64,000 bases of DNA from Paraeggerthella hominis. Lineage in GTDB: Bacteria > Actinomycetota > Coriobacteriia > Coriobacteriales > Eggerthellaceae. The translations under genes and the position numbers were made by a program. The DNA lies in NCBI RefSeq assembly GCF_021044775.1, contig NZ_JAJNOQ010000006.1, positions 62,001 to 126,000 of the forward strand. Direction: 5' to 3'. Numbering within the stretch: the stretch's first letter is position 1; each line of letters begins with the position of its first letter. Shown piece after piece: positions 1 to 9,230 of this stretch. A model generated the notes under the pieces. It saw only the letters and a program-made list of their open reading frames with translations, searched no databases and was not told the origin of the DNA.

Positions 1-528
1 GCGGTGCAGCCCGAGCTGGTCGGCGATGTGGTGCAGGAGGCGCTTCGGCATGTCGATCGGCGCATTGCGGATCGTTGCGTGCGCGTCGATTTGGAGGACG
101 AGCTGCTTATGGCCGAGATGGACGCGCGCCTGATCGTGCAGGTTGTGATCAACCTGGTGAACAACGCCATTGCCTATGCGCCCGAGGGAAGCTGCATCGC
201 TGTGACCGCACGCCGCGCCGTCGAGGACGGGCTGCCGCGCGTGCGGATCGCGGTTTCGGACGAGGGTCCGGGAATCCCGGACGAGGACCGCAAGCACATC
301 TTCGATATGTTCTACAATGGCTCTACGGGCAAGCCCGGCGGCAAGAGCGGAGATTTCAAGCGCGGCATGGGCCTGGGCCTTTCGCTGTGCCGCTCGATCG
401 TCGAGGTTCACGGCGGGACTTTGCAAGTGCGCAACAGGAAGCCTTGCGGCAGCGAGTTCTGGTTCACGCTGCCCGCGGTGGATGCTGAAGATGTGGTCGC
501 TCGATCGGTGGAGGCGGTACGTGGCTGA
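1..528 (+). CDS. kdpD: KdpD-type sensor histidine kinase, C-terminal part
   Basis: This is the end of a sensor kinase; the reading frame is open at the left window edge, so sensor, transmembrane and phosphoacceptor-His parts lie outside. What remains is the ATP-binding domain: an N box (NLVNNAIAYAP, around residues 51-61 of the visible part), a G1 box (DEGPGIPDED) and a G2 box (GMGLGLSLC). The stop overlaps the start of the next gene by 8 bases, so the two are co-translated. The partner is an OmpR-type regulator. The KdpD assignment is inferred from the pairing and overall look; K+ transport genes themselves are not visible. Confidence 0.8.
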   Translation, partial: AVQPELVGDVVQEALRHVDRRIADRCVRVDLEDELLMAEMDARLIVQVVINLVNNAIAYAPEGSCIAVTARRAVEDGLPRVRIAVSDEGPGIPDEDRKHIFDMFYNGSTGKPGGKSGDFKRGMGLGLSLCRSIVEVHGGTLQVRNRKPCGSEFWFTLPAVDAEDVVARSVEAVRG

Positions 529-1228
529 ACGGTATCGGATACTGGTTGTTGAGGATGATGCGGCGGTGCGCCGTTTGGTGACGACGACGCTCGAGCTGCA
601 CGACTACGCTCATCGAGAGGCGCGCTCGGTTGCGCAGGCGCTGTTGGAGCTGTCTTCGCATCCCCCTGATCTGGTCATACTTGACCTCGGATTGCCTGAT
701 GGCGATGGGGTCGACGTCATTCGCACCTTGCGCGGATGGTCGTCGTTGCCGGTGATCGTGCTGTCGGCCCGCTTGGAGGATGCCGACAAGGTGGAGGCGC
801 TCGACGCCGGAGCCGATGACTACCTGGTGAAGCCTTTCTCGGTTGACGAGCTGCTTGCTCGCGTGCGCGTTGCGCTGCGCCGTCTTGATCGCGAGCGCGC
901 CATGCAGGAAGGTGCCGAGGATCCGGTGTATCGCAACGGCGGCCTTACCATCGACTACGCTTCCACCTGCGTGCAGCGCGATGGGCAGGAGGTGCACCTC
1001 ACGCCGTTCGAGTACAAGCTGCTGTGCCTGCTGGCGCGCAACACGGGCAAGGTGCTCACGCACAACTTCCTGCTCAAGGAGGTGTGGGGAAGCGCTTTGG
1101 CGTCCGATCGCTCGTCGCTGCGCGTGTTCATGGCAACCCTGCGCAAGAAGATCGAGCCCGACCCGGCCAACCCCCTTTACATCCAGACCCACGTCGGCGT
1201 AGGCTACCGCATGATGCGCGTCGAGTGA
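521..1228 (+). CDS. kdpE: KdpE-type OmpR-family response regulator
   Basis: DNA-binding response regulator of 235 residues starting at a GTG that overlaps the kinase stop. The receiver domain has the acidic pocket VVEDD (residues 9-13), the phosphoacceptor Asp55 in LVILDLGLPDG and the conserved Lys of YLVKPF. The C-terminal half is a winged helix (HLTPFEYKLLCLLARN, then the VGYRM end) typical of OmpR/PhoB regulators. It probably controls the kdpFABC K+ ATPase, which would lie upstream outside the window. The KdpE name is moderately sure; the regulator class is certain. Confidence 0.82.
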   Translation: MAERYRILVVEDDAAVRRLVTTTLELHDYAHREARSVAQALLELSSHPPDLVILDLGLPDGDGVDVIRTLRGWSSLPVIVLSARLEDADKVEALDAGADDYLVKPFSVDELLARVRVALRRLDRERAMQEGAEDPVYRNGGLTIDYASTCVQRDGQEVHLTPFEYKLLCLLARNTGKVLTHNFLLKEVWGSALASDRSSLRVFMATLRKKIEPDPANPLYIQTHVGVGYRMMRVE

Positions 1229-1645
1229 GACGCTGGCTTCGTCTTCCGGCTCCGTCTCGAGCCCGTTTTCCCGCTTCGTTGCAAGCCGCCCTGCTCGGAA
1301 GGCGGTGCGCACCGGTGCGCATCAGCGCCGATTCGACAGCGAATGGTCTGCTTGCTGCACGATTCTTCCCCTAATGTTGCGTTCGAGTGCATGCCGAAGC
1401 CTTTCTGCCGACAGCGAACAACCTGCGACCAGGCGAAACGCGCGATCGCATCGAAGGTTGCCTCTTGGCAGGTCCTTCGAACGCAACATTAGGGGAAGAA
1501 TCGTGCATTTGAGCGCGCAAGCGGTAGCATCGAACCGCCGTTGATGTGCAGTTGCGTTTCGGCGTCGGTCGGACTTGGTGCTCGAGCGCGTCTCGACTAG
1601 CTCAGCCTTCTTTCGATCTAAGCGTCAGCCGGCCTTTCGCAGGCT
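1229..1645. other. Gene-free stretch between kdpE and menG
   Basis: About 420 bases between the convergent genes kdpE and menG. It holds a perfect 16-base palindrome (1306-1321, TGCGCACCGGTGCGCA) and a long inverted repeat (separate entry). Small open frames here come from the repeats and show no protein-like features. Confidence 0.6.
1356..1507. repeat. 31-bp perfect inverted repeat with 90-bp spacer
   Basis: Bases 1356-1386 are the exact reverse complement of 1477-1507, with 90 bases between. The arms start TGCACGATTCTTCCCCTAAT and its mirror. Pairing stops at once on both sides, so the arms have sharp ends. No recombinase or transposase gene is nearby and no target duplication is obvious. 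It may be a MITE-like element, an invertible segment or a long RNA hairpin. Confidence 0.85.
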
Positions 1646-2392
1646 TTAGGCCTCCGGCTTCTTCGCTACGTGGACGGCGGCGATGCCCCCGGTGTAATTC
1701 TTCCAGGTCACATCCGTGAATCCGGCGCGCGTCATCATGTCGGCCAGCCCTTGTTGGTTGGGGAACGCCTTGATGGAGCGCGACAGGTACACGAAGCCCT
1801 CGCGGTCGCCGGTGATCAGGCCTCCCCAGAAGGGGATCAGGTGCTTCAAGTAGAAGTTGTACAGGGCGCGCCATACCGCGTTCGGCGGCGTGGAGAATTC
1901 CAGGCACACGAGCGACCCGCCGGGCTTCAGCACGCGGAACATTTCGGAAAGCGCCCGGTCGCGCTCGGGCATGTTGCGGATGCCGTACGCCATGGTGATG
2001 ACGTCGTAGCTCGCGTTGGCGTACGGAATGCTCTGCGCGTCCACCACCTCGAAATCAACCGGCACGCCGTCGGCCTTGCCGTCGGCGTAGTGCATGCGTG
2101 CAACGTCGAGCATCTCGTCGACCAGGTCGGTGCACTGGATGTGTCGCGGATGCTTCGCCCGCGCCACGGTGAAGGTCACGTCGCCCGTGCCGCCCGCGAT
2201 GTCCAACACGTCTGCGTTGGGGCTGATGGGAGCCTGGCGCATCATGCCGGACAGCCACGCCTTGTAAGCGCCGAAGCTCGAGACGGCGTTGAAGCGCTCG
2301 TACTTCTTGGCGATGGTGGAGAAGATGTCTTTCACGCGCTCGGACGAGATGTCCGCAGGCGCTTCCTTGCCGGTGGCGGTGTCGATGCTCAC
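1646..2392 (-). CDS. menG: Demethylmenaquinone methyltransferase (UbiE/MenG family)
   Basis: SAM-dependent C-methyltransferase of 248 residues that makes menaquinone from demethylmenaquinone, the last step in making the quinone used in anaerobic respiration. Visible motifs are the SAM-binding DIAGGTGDVTF, the family motif MAYGIRNMPERD, and LEFSTPPN followed by YNFYLKHLIPFWGG. The GTG start at 2392 is preferred over upstream in-frame starts: it has a GGAG about 9 bases before it, begins just before the conserved region and gives the usual family length. It is monocistronic and converges with kdpE. Confidence 0.9.
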   Translation of the reverse strand: MSIDTATGKEAPADISSERVKDIFSTIAKKYERFNAVSSFGAYKAWLSGMMRQAPISPNADVLDIAGGTGDVTFTVARAKHPRHIQCTDLVDEMLDVARMHYADGKADGVPVDFEVVDAQSIPYANASYDVITMAYGIRNMPERDRALSEMFRVLKPGGSLVCLEFSTPPNAVWRALYNFYLKHLIPFWGGLITGDREGFVYLSRSIKAFPNQQGLADMMTRAGFTDVTWKNYTGGIAAVHVAKKPEA

Positions 2393-2550
2393 AGGTGATG
2401 CTCCATTGCGATCGGGAATCGTGCGAGAGCACAGTATACGCCAGCCCGCCTGCCCCTGGGTTACGGTTTCAGCAAGAAGCGTGAAGTCGCTGGGAAACGC
2501 GGGCGCAGACCCGTATAATCTCCCCTTGCACATTCGATCAAGGAGTACCG

Positions 2551-4707
2551 TTGCACACCGACACCACGCACCTCGAAGCATCTCCGGCGCAAGACCCCGT
2601 ATTCGAAGCGGAGCAGCGCCATCTGAGCGAAACGTACGCTACGCTGCGGTCGATGGCCGCCGATCTGGTGGCGAAAATGGACAAGAACAGCAAAGACGTC
2701 GCCGCCGACAAGCTTGCCATGGTGGACGAGCTGTCGGTGAACCTGGCCAGCTACGCTGACGCCATGGAGACATACGCCGATTTCGCCACCGTGAACCGCG
2801 TGATCGACGCGTACAACATGACGCAGAGCGTCGATGCCGAAAAGCTCAACAGCATACGGCTGCTACTCGGCCAGCCCTACTTTGCGAAAGTGGTCCTTCA
2901 GTTCAAACCGGGCGAAGACCCCAAAGAACTCTACATTGGCACTGCGGGCGTGTCCGACGATTCCTACCGCCGCCTGGTGGTGGACTGGCGCTCGCCGGTG
3001 GCCGAGGTGTACTACAACCAGGATAACGGTCCCACTTCGTACCAGGCCAACGGGCGCACCATCAACGTTGACCTTAAGCTGCGTCGGCAGTTCGACGTGG
3101 ACAAGGACCGCCTGAACGCGTACTTCGACACCACGGTGGCCATCCAGGATTCGCTGTTGCTGGCGTCGCTGTCCAAGCAGCGCTCCGCCAAGATGCAGTC
3201 CATCACCGCCACCATCCAAAAGGAGCAGAACCAGGTCATTCGCCATGAAGACGTGCCGGCTCTGCTGGTGAACGGCATTGCCGGCAGCGGCAAGACCTCG
3301 GTGCTCATGCAGCGCATCGCCTACCTGTTCTACCAGCAGCGCGAAAGCCTGGATCCTAGCCAGGTGTTCCTGATCACGCCCAACCCCGTGTTCCAAAGCT
3401 ACATCGACAACGTGCTGCCCGATCTGGGCGAGCGCAACCCCGAATGCCTCACGTGGAACGAGTTCTTGCAGCAGCTCATGCCGCCCGATCGCACGGGCGG
3501 GCAGGTGAACGTGGCGCTCGACCGGCTTGAGCGCATCGATGCGGCGTGCGCGGGATTCGCGTTCGACCCGCACGACTTCAAAGAGGTGCACTGCAACGGG
3601 GATCGCCTGCTGTCCGTGGGGCAGATCCTTCAGGTGGCGGCTAAGTTCAAGAACATTCCGGCCGGCCCGCACCTGGTGTCGCTCATGCGCGACGAGCTGG
3701 CGCACCGTCTGGACACGCGCCTGAAGCAGATAGCGACGTCCGATCGAATTCTCGACGAGCTGTCGGCCTTGAGCCCCGACGAGCAGGTGGCGCTCTTCCG
3801 CGAAACGTTCGACGCGCAGGACGAAGACGAAGCGCGCGTTTGGGCGCAGCAGTACGTGGACGATCGTTACGCTGCCGCGCGCAAAGCCGTCGAGAACGAC
3901 GACTGGCTGCGCATCGACCGCATCGGTATGCGCCTGCTCGGCGTGGAGAACCTGGTGCCCGTGGAATGGCTGTACTTGAAGATGGCGCTCACGGGGCTGG
4001 GCAATCCGGATGCCAAGTACGTGATGATCGACGAGGTGCAAGACTACACGGCGGCCCAGCTTACGGTGCTGGCGCGCTATTTCCGCCGTGCCCACTTCTT
4101 GCTCCTGGGCGACCAAAATCAGGCCATCGGTCCCGATACGGCAACGTTTGACGACGTCAAAGCCGTATTCCAGAAAGCCCGCGGCTCGGTGGAGGAATGT
4201 CGGCTCATGACCAGCTACCGGTCTTCGCCCGCCATCACCGCGCTGTTCGCCGGCCTGCTTGCGGACGAGGAGCGCCTGCGCATCTCGTCCATACGCCGCC
4301 AGGAGGAAGCCCCGGCCATCATCGAGTGCGCCACCGAAGAGGAGCGCGATCGGGAGCTGGTGCGCGTCATCGAGGCGGCGTCTGCGGACGAGGGCCTTAC
4401 GGCGGTGATCCTGCCGCAGAAGCACCAGGCGAAGCAGCTGCAGAAGAAGCTGGGGGACGGCGCGCCTCCGCTCATCGACGCCGATGCGACGCTGCCTACG
4501 AGCGGCGTTGTCCTCACGTCGCTCAAGCTTGCGAAGGGCCTGGAATTCGACCACGTGATCGTGCCCGAAGCAAGCGAGCGCACGTTCCCGGACGATCCCT
4601 TGTCGCGCCGTCGGCTCTACACCACCGTGTCGCGCGCCACGGGAAGGATCACGCTGTTGGCGCAGGGGAAGCTGACGCCGCTGTTGAGCAGGGACGGGAT
4701 CGGCTAG
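2551..4707 (+). CDS. helD: HelD-like superfamily 1 helicase (RNA polymerase recycling)
   Basis: UvrD/Rep-like superfamily 1 ATPase of 718 residues. The N-terminal part (1-230) is a helical arm plus the region typical of HelD/HelR proteins, which in other Gram-positives pull stalled RNA polymerase off DNA. Walker A is GIAGSGKTS (residues 242-250), Walker B is VMIDEVQDYT, followed by LLGDQNQAIG, SYRSSPAI and the C-terminal LKLAKGLEFDHVIV and LYTTVSRA motifs. The TTG start has AGGAG five bases upstream, and a TATAAT (2514-2519) lies about 30 bases before it. It stands alone. Confidence 0.88.
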   Translation: MHTDTTHLEASPAQDPVFEAEQRHLSETYATLRSMAADLVAKMDKNSKDVAADKLAMVDELSVNLASYADAMETYADFATVNRVIDAYNMTQSVDAEKLNSIRLLLGQPYFAKVVLQFKPGEDPKELYIGTAGVSDDSYRRLVVDWRSPVAEVYYNQDNGPTSYQANGRTINVDLKLRRQFDVDKDRLNAYFDTTVAIQDSLLLASLSKQRSAKMQSITATIQKEQNQVIRHEDVPALLVNGIAGSGKTSVLMQRIAYLFYQQRESLDPSQVFLITPNPVFQSYIDNVLPDLGERNPECLTWNEFLQQLMPPDRTGGQVNVALDRLERIDAACAGFAFDPHDFKEVHCNGDRLLSVGQILQVAAKFKNIPAGPHLVSLMRDELAHRLDTRLKQIATSDRILDELSALSPDEQVALFRETFDAQDEDEARVWAQQYVDDRYAAARKAVENDDWLRIDRIGMRLLGVENLVPVEWLYLKMALTGLGNPDAKYVMIDEVQDYTAAQLTVLARYFRRAHFLLLGDQNQAIGPDTATFDDVKAVFQKARGSVEECRLMTSYRSSPAITALFAGLLADEERLRISSIRRQEEAPAIIECATEEERDRELVRVIEAASADEGLTAVILPQKHQAKQLQKKLGDGAPPLIDADATLPTSGVVLTSLKLAKGLEFDHVIVPEASERTFPDDPLSRRRLYTTVSRATGRITLLAQGKLTPLLSRDGIG

Positions 4708-4760
4708 CGCGGCGCAAAGCGCCGGCGCGCCGGTCGGGCTGGCTTGTCGATGACAAAACA

Positions 4761-4791
4761 GGGCGCCGCGACGATTTTTGCCGCGGCGCCC
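4761..4791 (-). terminator. Rho-independent terminator of the radical-SAM gene
   Basis: Ten-bp GC stem GGGCGCCGCG/CGCGGCGCCC. Read on the minus strand it is followed by CTGTTTTGTC, a T-rich tail. On the plus strand there is no T-run, so it serves the minus-strand gene ending at 4851, though helD also ends nearby. Confidence 0.7.
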
Positions 4792-4850
4792 AGGCGGACG
4801 ATCCCGCCGTCCAACTCGCTATCGAATGCCATGCAGCGGCGGATGCGCCG

Positions 4851-7136
4851 TTAGCTGGCAGGGTTCTCCGTTTTGCGGTCGCGCAGCTTCTCGAGCTTGC
4901 GCGCCTCGCGCGCGCCCTTGACGCCGCCCGCGCCTTGAAGGCCGCCGGCGTCGCGCGGCACCGTACGCGCGATCTCGCCGCGCGCCAGCGCTTCCTCGCG
5001 TTCGCGCTCCTCCGCCATCATCTGCTCGAGCAGGGGGTCGTGCTCCACCGTGCGCAGTGCTTCGGCCCGGATGGCCGCATGCCGTCCCGCTTCGATGCCC
5101 GTGCCCGCACGTCCGGCTTCCAGATGCGCGTTGGCGGCATCGAACGCCTCGTTCGTGTTCTCCTGGGAAAATCCCGGCGCCACCACGCTGCCGAACGCGG
5201 CTACCTGCGCGCCCGTATCGTCCGAAAGCGCGCGTCCGTCGGCGATGCCGTCCACGGCAAGCCCCTTGAACGTGCAGTTGGCCGTTCCGTCGGCGTTCCA
5301 GGCGGGGGAGAGCACGCCGTTCTCCTGATCGGGGTAGTCGAAATCGCTTGCTGCAGGGCGCCACGTTCCGGTCAGCTTCGCCAGGGCGTTGGCGGGCTCG
5401 TTGGTGAACCAGAGCTTCGCCAGGTGCTTCGCATGCGTGGGCTTTACATCGAACGCCCAGTTCAACTCCGATTTTTCAGCAACCGTGTTCTCGGACAGGC
5501 GCTCGAACTCCTCCTTGAGCGTCGCCAGCCGCGCATCGATGCGGCCGGTGCCGTTGTACAGGACGTCGTCCAGGCGGTTCATCTGCTCGCGCGCCTCGCG
5601 GATGCGCTTGTCGGTGGCGGCGGCCATGCCCGGATCCAGGATGCCGTGCTCGCCTTTGATGCGGTTGAGGTCGAGCGCTGCGTCGTAGGTGGCGTCCACC
5701 ATCTCGTCCACGGACATGTAGATGCTCTCGTAGTTCATGATGTGCTTCCACGAGGGCAGGATCATGCGCTCGCGATGCTCCTCGAACGTGCGGGCGCGCA
5801 GCTTGTAGCCGTACTTTTCCGGGTTGTCGAACGCGATGGATCCCACGTCCAAAAACGGCGCCATGGGGCTGGTCAGCACTACCAGGCGCGGATCGTAGTT
5901 CACGCGCTCGTACAAATGCTGCACGTACGCGCCTGTTTCGCGCACGCTGGCCGCCGTTTGCTTGGGGATGCCCGTCATGAAGTACAGGTCGAACCGTTCG
6001 CAGTTGGGGTGCGAAAGCGCGTCCACGATGGTTTCTTCCAACTCGGCCATCGTGTAGTGGCCCTTGCCGAACGCCGCGCGAACGTCGTCGTCGTGGCTTT
6101 CCGCCGAAATCTCCACCGACCAGTTGCCCAGGTTCTTGTCCAGTAGCTGGTAGAACTCGTCGCCGCCCGGCGGCGGGCCGAAGAACTCGAACCCGATGGG
6201 GTTGTGCACCTTGCCTTTGAGCCCCGTGATGAACTCGTGCGTGTAATCCTCGCCGGCTTGCAGGAAGTCGTTCAGCACGAAGATGGGGCCCCAGATATGG
6301 TCCTGCACGTGCTGGATGTCGCGGATCAGCAGCTTCGGATCGCGCCAGGCTACGCGCCGGCGACCGAAGTGGTTCTTGAACGCGTAGGCGCTGCCGCCGC
6401 ACGTGGCGCAGTTGCGCGCGCAGCCGCGGCAGGTCAGGCTGGCGGTCACAGGGTAGCTCAGCCAGCCCTTCATGGGCAGGTAGCTGGTCATGTCGTGGTG
6501 GCGCAGCACGCCCTTCATGGGGTAGTCGTAGTCCATGGATATGGCGTTCATGTCGTCGGGAACCCAGCTCAAGGGGTTGATGTGGATGGAGCCTTCGGCA
6601 TCTTTCCAGGTGAGGTTGGGAATGTCCGACAAATCGCCCAGCGGCGTGTGCGTTTTGGCTGCACGCGCCACACGCTCCACCAGCATGCGCATGGGCTCTT
6701 CGGTGGAGTCGCCGCGGAATACGAAGTCGATGCAATCGTACTCGATCAGGTCTTCGTGGAAGATCGACGACGACAGTCCGCCGAAGCTGATGGGCGTGCG
6801 CGGGTGCAGCCGCTTGAGGATTTTCGCCACTTCCACCGAGCCGTGGCAGTGCGGCATCCAGTGCAGGTCGATGCCGAACATGTGCGAGTCCAGGCGCGCG
6901 AGGTTCTTCTCCACGTCGAAGTTCTTCTTGTGCAGCATCATGGAAGCCAGGTTGTAGATGCGCGATCGCAGACCGTGTCGTTCCAGGTACTCGCACAGCG
7001 TGGTCAGCCCCAGCGGGTACATTTCGAAGATGGGCGTGGAGGGCACCATGTCGGACACCGGTCCGTACATGATGGAGCGCTCGCGAAAGTCGTAGGTTGC
7101 GGGCGCGTGGATATATGTCATGTCTAATGTTTGCAT
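4851..7136 (-). CDS. B12-binding-domain radical SAM protein
   Basis: Large protein (761 residues) with the layout of cobalamin-type radical SAM enzymes: an N-terminal B12-binding-like domain (about 1-180, no clear DxHxxG base-off motif), then a radical SAM core. The cluster motif is C236-x2-C239-x3-C243-x2-C246 in the run TCRGCARNCATCGG; C239/C243/C246 fit the classic CxxxCxxC. It recalls the Ta0216-like family of B12/radical-SAM proteins. The last 130 residues are charged, Ala/Glu/Arg-rich and look disordered. The ATG at 7136 is used; another ATG lies five codons in. It is monocistronic and the substrate is unknown. Confidence 0.72.
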   Translation of the reverse strand: MQTLDMTYIHAPATYDFRERSIMYGPVSDMVPSTPIFEMYPLGLTTLCEYLERHGLRSRIYNLASMMLHKKNFDVEKNLARLDSHMFGIDLHWMPHCHGSVEVAKILKRLHPRTPISFGGLSSSIFHEDLIEYDCIDFVFRGDSTEEPMRMLVERVARAAKTHTPLGDLSDIPNLTWKDAEGSIHINPLSWVPDDMNAISMDYDYPMKGVLRHHDMTSYLPMKGWLSYPVTASLTCRGCARNCATCGGSAYAFKNHFGRRRVAWRDPKLLIRDIQHVQDHIWGPIFVLNDFLQAGEDYTHEFITGLKGKVHNPIGFEFFGPPPGGDEFYQLLDKNLGNWSVEISAESHDDDVRAAFGKGHYTMAELEETIVDALSHPNCERFDLYFMTGIPKQTAASVRETGAYVQHLYERVNYDPRLVVLTSPMAPFLDVGSIAFDNPEKYGYKLRARTFEEHRERMILPSWKHIMNYESIYMSVDEMVDATYDAALDLNRIKGEHGILDPGMAAATDKRIREAREQMNRLDDVLYNGTGRIDARLATLKEEFERLSENTVAEKSELNWAFDVKPTHAKHLAKLWFTNEPANALAKLTGTWRPAASDFDYPDQENGVLSPAWNADGTANCTFKGLAVDGIADGRALSDDTGAQVAAFGSVVAPGFSQENTNEAFDAANAHLEAGRAGTGIEAGRHAAIRAEALRTVEHDPLLEQMMAEEREREEALARGEIARTVPRDAGGLQGAGGVKGAREARKLEKLRDRKTENPAS

Positions 7137-7285
7137 ACTGCCGAGAAGTATAGCGCGCCTGCCGATCGTTACCTTGTTGAATTTTGAGGTGCACGCGGAT
7201 TATTTTTCGCGCCGAATAATGGGTGCGCGAAGTTTGCCGAGTGAGTTTTGCGCGCGCATGCGTGTCGCGTTGCCGAAACGGGCGC

Positions 7286-7435
7286 CCGCTGTCAAAACGG
7301 ACGAGTTTTGCGGGGATTTTTCGCCCTGACGGCGTGGGTTGCTGACAAGCGTTTTGCATCGTGCCTGGTCATCGAGATGCGATGTGGCTTTATCCTCATT
7401 TGAGGACCAGTAAAACTCGCTCGTTTTGACAGCGG
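7286..7435 (-). repeat. Copy 1 of a 144-bp MITE-like element
   Basis: The core is 7289-7432 (144 bp), starting CTGTCAAAACGGACGAGTTT and ending with its imperfect mirror. Its reverse complement aligns end to end, with no length change, to 23253-23396; the ends and inner words such as AGGATAAA, GACCAGGCA and CGAAAAA are shared. Flanking bases 7286-7288 and 7433-7435 extend the pairing. Confidence 0.88.
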
Positions 7436-7439
7436 CTGG

Positions 7440-7640
7440 ACTTCGGAGCCCCGGACTCGGGGGATTTAAGGTTCCGAAAGCCCGAAGCTCTGGAAATCAA
7501 GGTTCGGGGACTCCAAGGTTTCGGGGGTTTGGGGATTCGGAACCCCGGACTCCGGGGATTCGGCACCAAGGCTCTAGGGGCCCAGCCCCAGCCCAGCCCC
7601 AACCCCAGCCAACCCAGCCAGTCCCAACTCCTTCGCGCAC
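7440..7640. repeat. Low-complexity degenerate repeat tract
   Basis: A run of imperfect repeats around GGGGATTCGGAACCCCGGACTC and CCAAGG-type words, passing into a CCCAGCCCCAGCCCA pyrimidine-rich tract near 7575-7620. It looks unlike the surrounding coding DNA and has no clean repeat unit. Confidence 0.6.
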
Positions 7641-7871
7641 CCCGCCTGGCGCCGAGGGCGGCACCCCGCTGCGGTCCCTCCCCGAATCGCCGCGATTTCG
7701 CGTCCAGCGCAATCCTGCCTTCTGCCGCCAGGATCACGCGCCTCGCAAAGGTCCTGCACCTCGCCGATTGGCCTGTGTGCTTTCGCGGAAGAGCGGTTGG
7801 AGAATGCTATGATAGCCGTTACACGAAAATGCATGAATTACGGGAACCATGGGAGAAAGGGCGGAGCAGCT

Positions 7872-9227
7872 ATGCTCTTGTGCGCACAGTACGTTCTTCC
7901 CATCACGTCCGAGCCGCTGCATAACGGCGCGGTGCTCGTTCGCGACGGGGCTATTCGCGACATCGGCTCGATCGACATGCTCAAGCTGCGCTACCCCGAC
8001 GAGGAAGTGGTCGACTTCGGCATGGCCGCCATTATGCCGGGTCTTATCGATTTGCACACGCATCTTGAGAACGCGGTCATGCGCGGAATCGTGCATGACG
8101 TTCCCTATACCACGTGGATCATGTCCATGATGGAAAAAAGCGCGAAGATGGACGTGAGCGACTGGTACGACTCCGCTATCCTGGGCGGTTTGGAAGCGCT
8201 TTCCAGCGGCATCACGTGCGTTGCGGACATCACGGCAACGGGCGCGGCGTGCACGGCCACGCAGAAGCTGGGCATGCGCAGCGTCATCTACCGCGAGGTG
8301 GGCGCCATGGACAAGCGTCGCGTGGACTACGCGATGCGCCTGGCGGAAAACGACATCATGCACTGGCGCGAGGAAGTGGACGGCGACCGCATCACCATCG
8401 GCGTGGCTCCCACGTCCATGTACGCATGCCATCCGTCCGTGTTCGGCAAGATATCCGAGTTCGCTCGCCGCGAGAACGTCCCCGTCGCCATGCACATGGC
8501 GGGCAACCGCGAAGAGTACAACTTCATCAAGTACGGCTCCTCGCCGTTCTCGGTGCACACCATGGACCAGAAGCGCGGTTTCGTTGAGATTCCGCCGTGG
8601 CTTCCCACGGGTACCACGCCGGTTCGTTATGCGCTGAACTGGGGCGCGTTCGAATCCGACAACGTGCTGGCCATTCATTGCGTGCATGTTGACGACAAGG
8701 ACATTCAGAAGCTCAAGGAATACGACGTGGGCGTGGCCGTGTGCCCGCGCTGCAACGCGCAGCTGGGCATGGGCGTTGCCCCCATCGACAAGTTCATGCG
8801 CGCCGGCTTGCGCATGGGCCTGGGCACCGATTCGCCTGCCGCAACCGACTCCACGGACATCCTCATCGAGATGCGCATCGGCATGTTGGTGCAGCGCGCT
8901 GTGAACGTGGGCACCTTCCTGGATTCGCAGACCATGCTGGAGATGACCACCATCGGCGCGGCGCGCGCGTTGAAGCTTGACGACAAGATCGGCTCGCTGG
9001 AAGTGGGCAAGCGCGCCGACATCGTGGCGCTTGACCTGTCGGGTTCGCATCAGACGCCCACAAGCGATCCGGTTTCGGCCGTCGTGAACGCGTGCAGCGG
9101 CTCGGACGTGCTCATGACCATGGTCGACGGCGTTTCGCTGTACGAGAAGAACAAGTGGAACGTGGGCGTGGAGGTTGCCAAGAACATCGCCCGCGTCATC
9201 GAGATCCGCGGTAAGTTGAGGGTATAG
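7872..9227 (+). CDS. ATZ/TRZ-family metal-dependent amidohydrolase
   Basis: Amidohydrolase-superfamily enzyme of 451 residues, the group that includes chlorohydrolases, SsnA and adenosine/guanine-type deaminases. Metal-binding motifs are DLHTHLEN (His62, His64), AMHMAGN, IHCVHVDD and GLGTDSPAATDS. The C-terminal GSLEVGKRADIVALDL closes the composite beta-sandwich. The ATG at 7872 was chosen over an upstream frame because GGAG sits five bases before it and the family N-terminus begins here. The next gene follows after 3 bases, so they form an operon. Substrate (a deaminated or dehalogenated heterocycle) cannot be told from sequence. Confidence 0.82.
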   Translation: MLLCAQYVLPITSEPLHNGAVLVRDGAIRDIGSIDMLKLRYPDEEVVDFGMAAIMPGLIDLHTHLENAVMRGIVHDVPYTTWIMSMMEKSAKMDVSDWYDSAILGGLEALSSGITCVADITATGAACTATQKLGMRSVIYREVGAMDKRRVDYAMRLAENDIMHWREEVDGDRITIGVAPTSMYACHPSVFGKISEFARRENVPVAMHMAGNREEYNFIKYGSSPFSVHTMDQKRGFVEIPPWLPTGTTPVRYALNWGAFESDNVLAIHCVHVDDKDIQKLKEYDVGVAVCPRCNAQLGMGVAPIDKFMRAGLRMGLGTDSPAATDSTDILIEMRIGMLVQRAVNVGTFLDSQTMLEMTTIGAARALKLDDKIGSLEVGKRADIVALDLSGSHQTPTSDPVSAVVNACSGSDVLMTMVDGVSLYEKNKWNVGVEVAKNIARVIEIRGKLRV

Positions 9228-9230
9228 CAC

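Larger units (their letters stand above)
7137..7871. other. 735-bp intergenic region with repeat element and low-complexity tract
   Basis: Between the divergent radical-SAM and amidohydrolase genes. The first 150 bases are relatively AT-rich and probably hold the radical-SAM promoter. A 144-bp inverted-end element and a repetitive tract follow (separate entries). No convincing gene is seen; open frames over the tract are low-complexity. Confidence 0.6.

Noticed and set aside
2863..4554. A 563-residue minus-strand frame opposite helD
   Set aside because: Antisense shadow with skewed composition (His, Arg, Val, Gln); helD has Walker and helicase motifs.
4197..7127. Long plus-strand open frames (649 and 307 residues) opposite the radical-SAM gene
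   Set aside because: They are His/Arg/Val-rich antisense frames without conserved motifs; the minus-strand protein has a clear radical SAM motif and start.
7426..7924. Small open frames over the repeat tract at 7.4-7.8 kb
   Set aside because: They encode Pro/Gly/Arg low-complexity runs produced by the repeats on both strands and lack ribosome sites.
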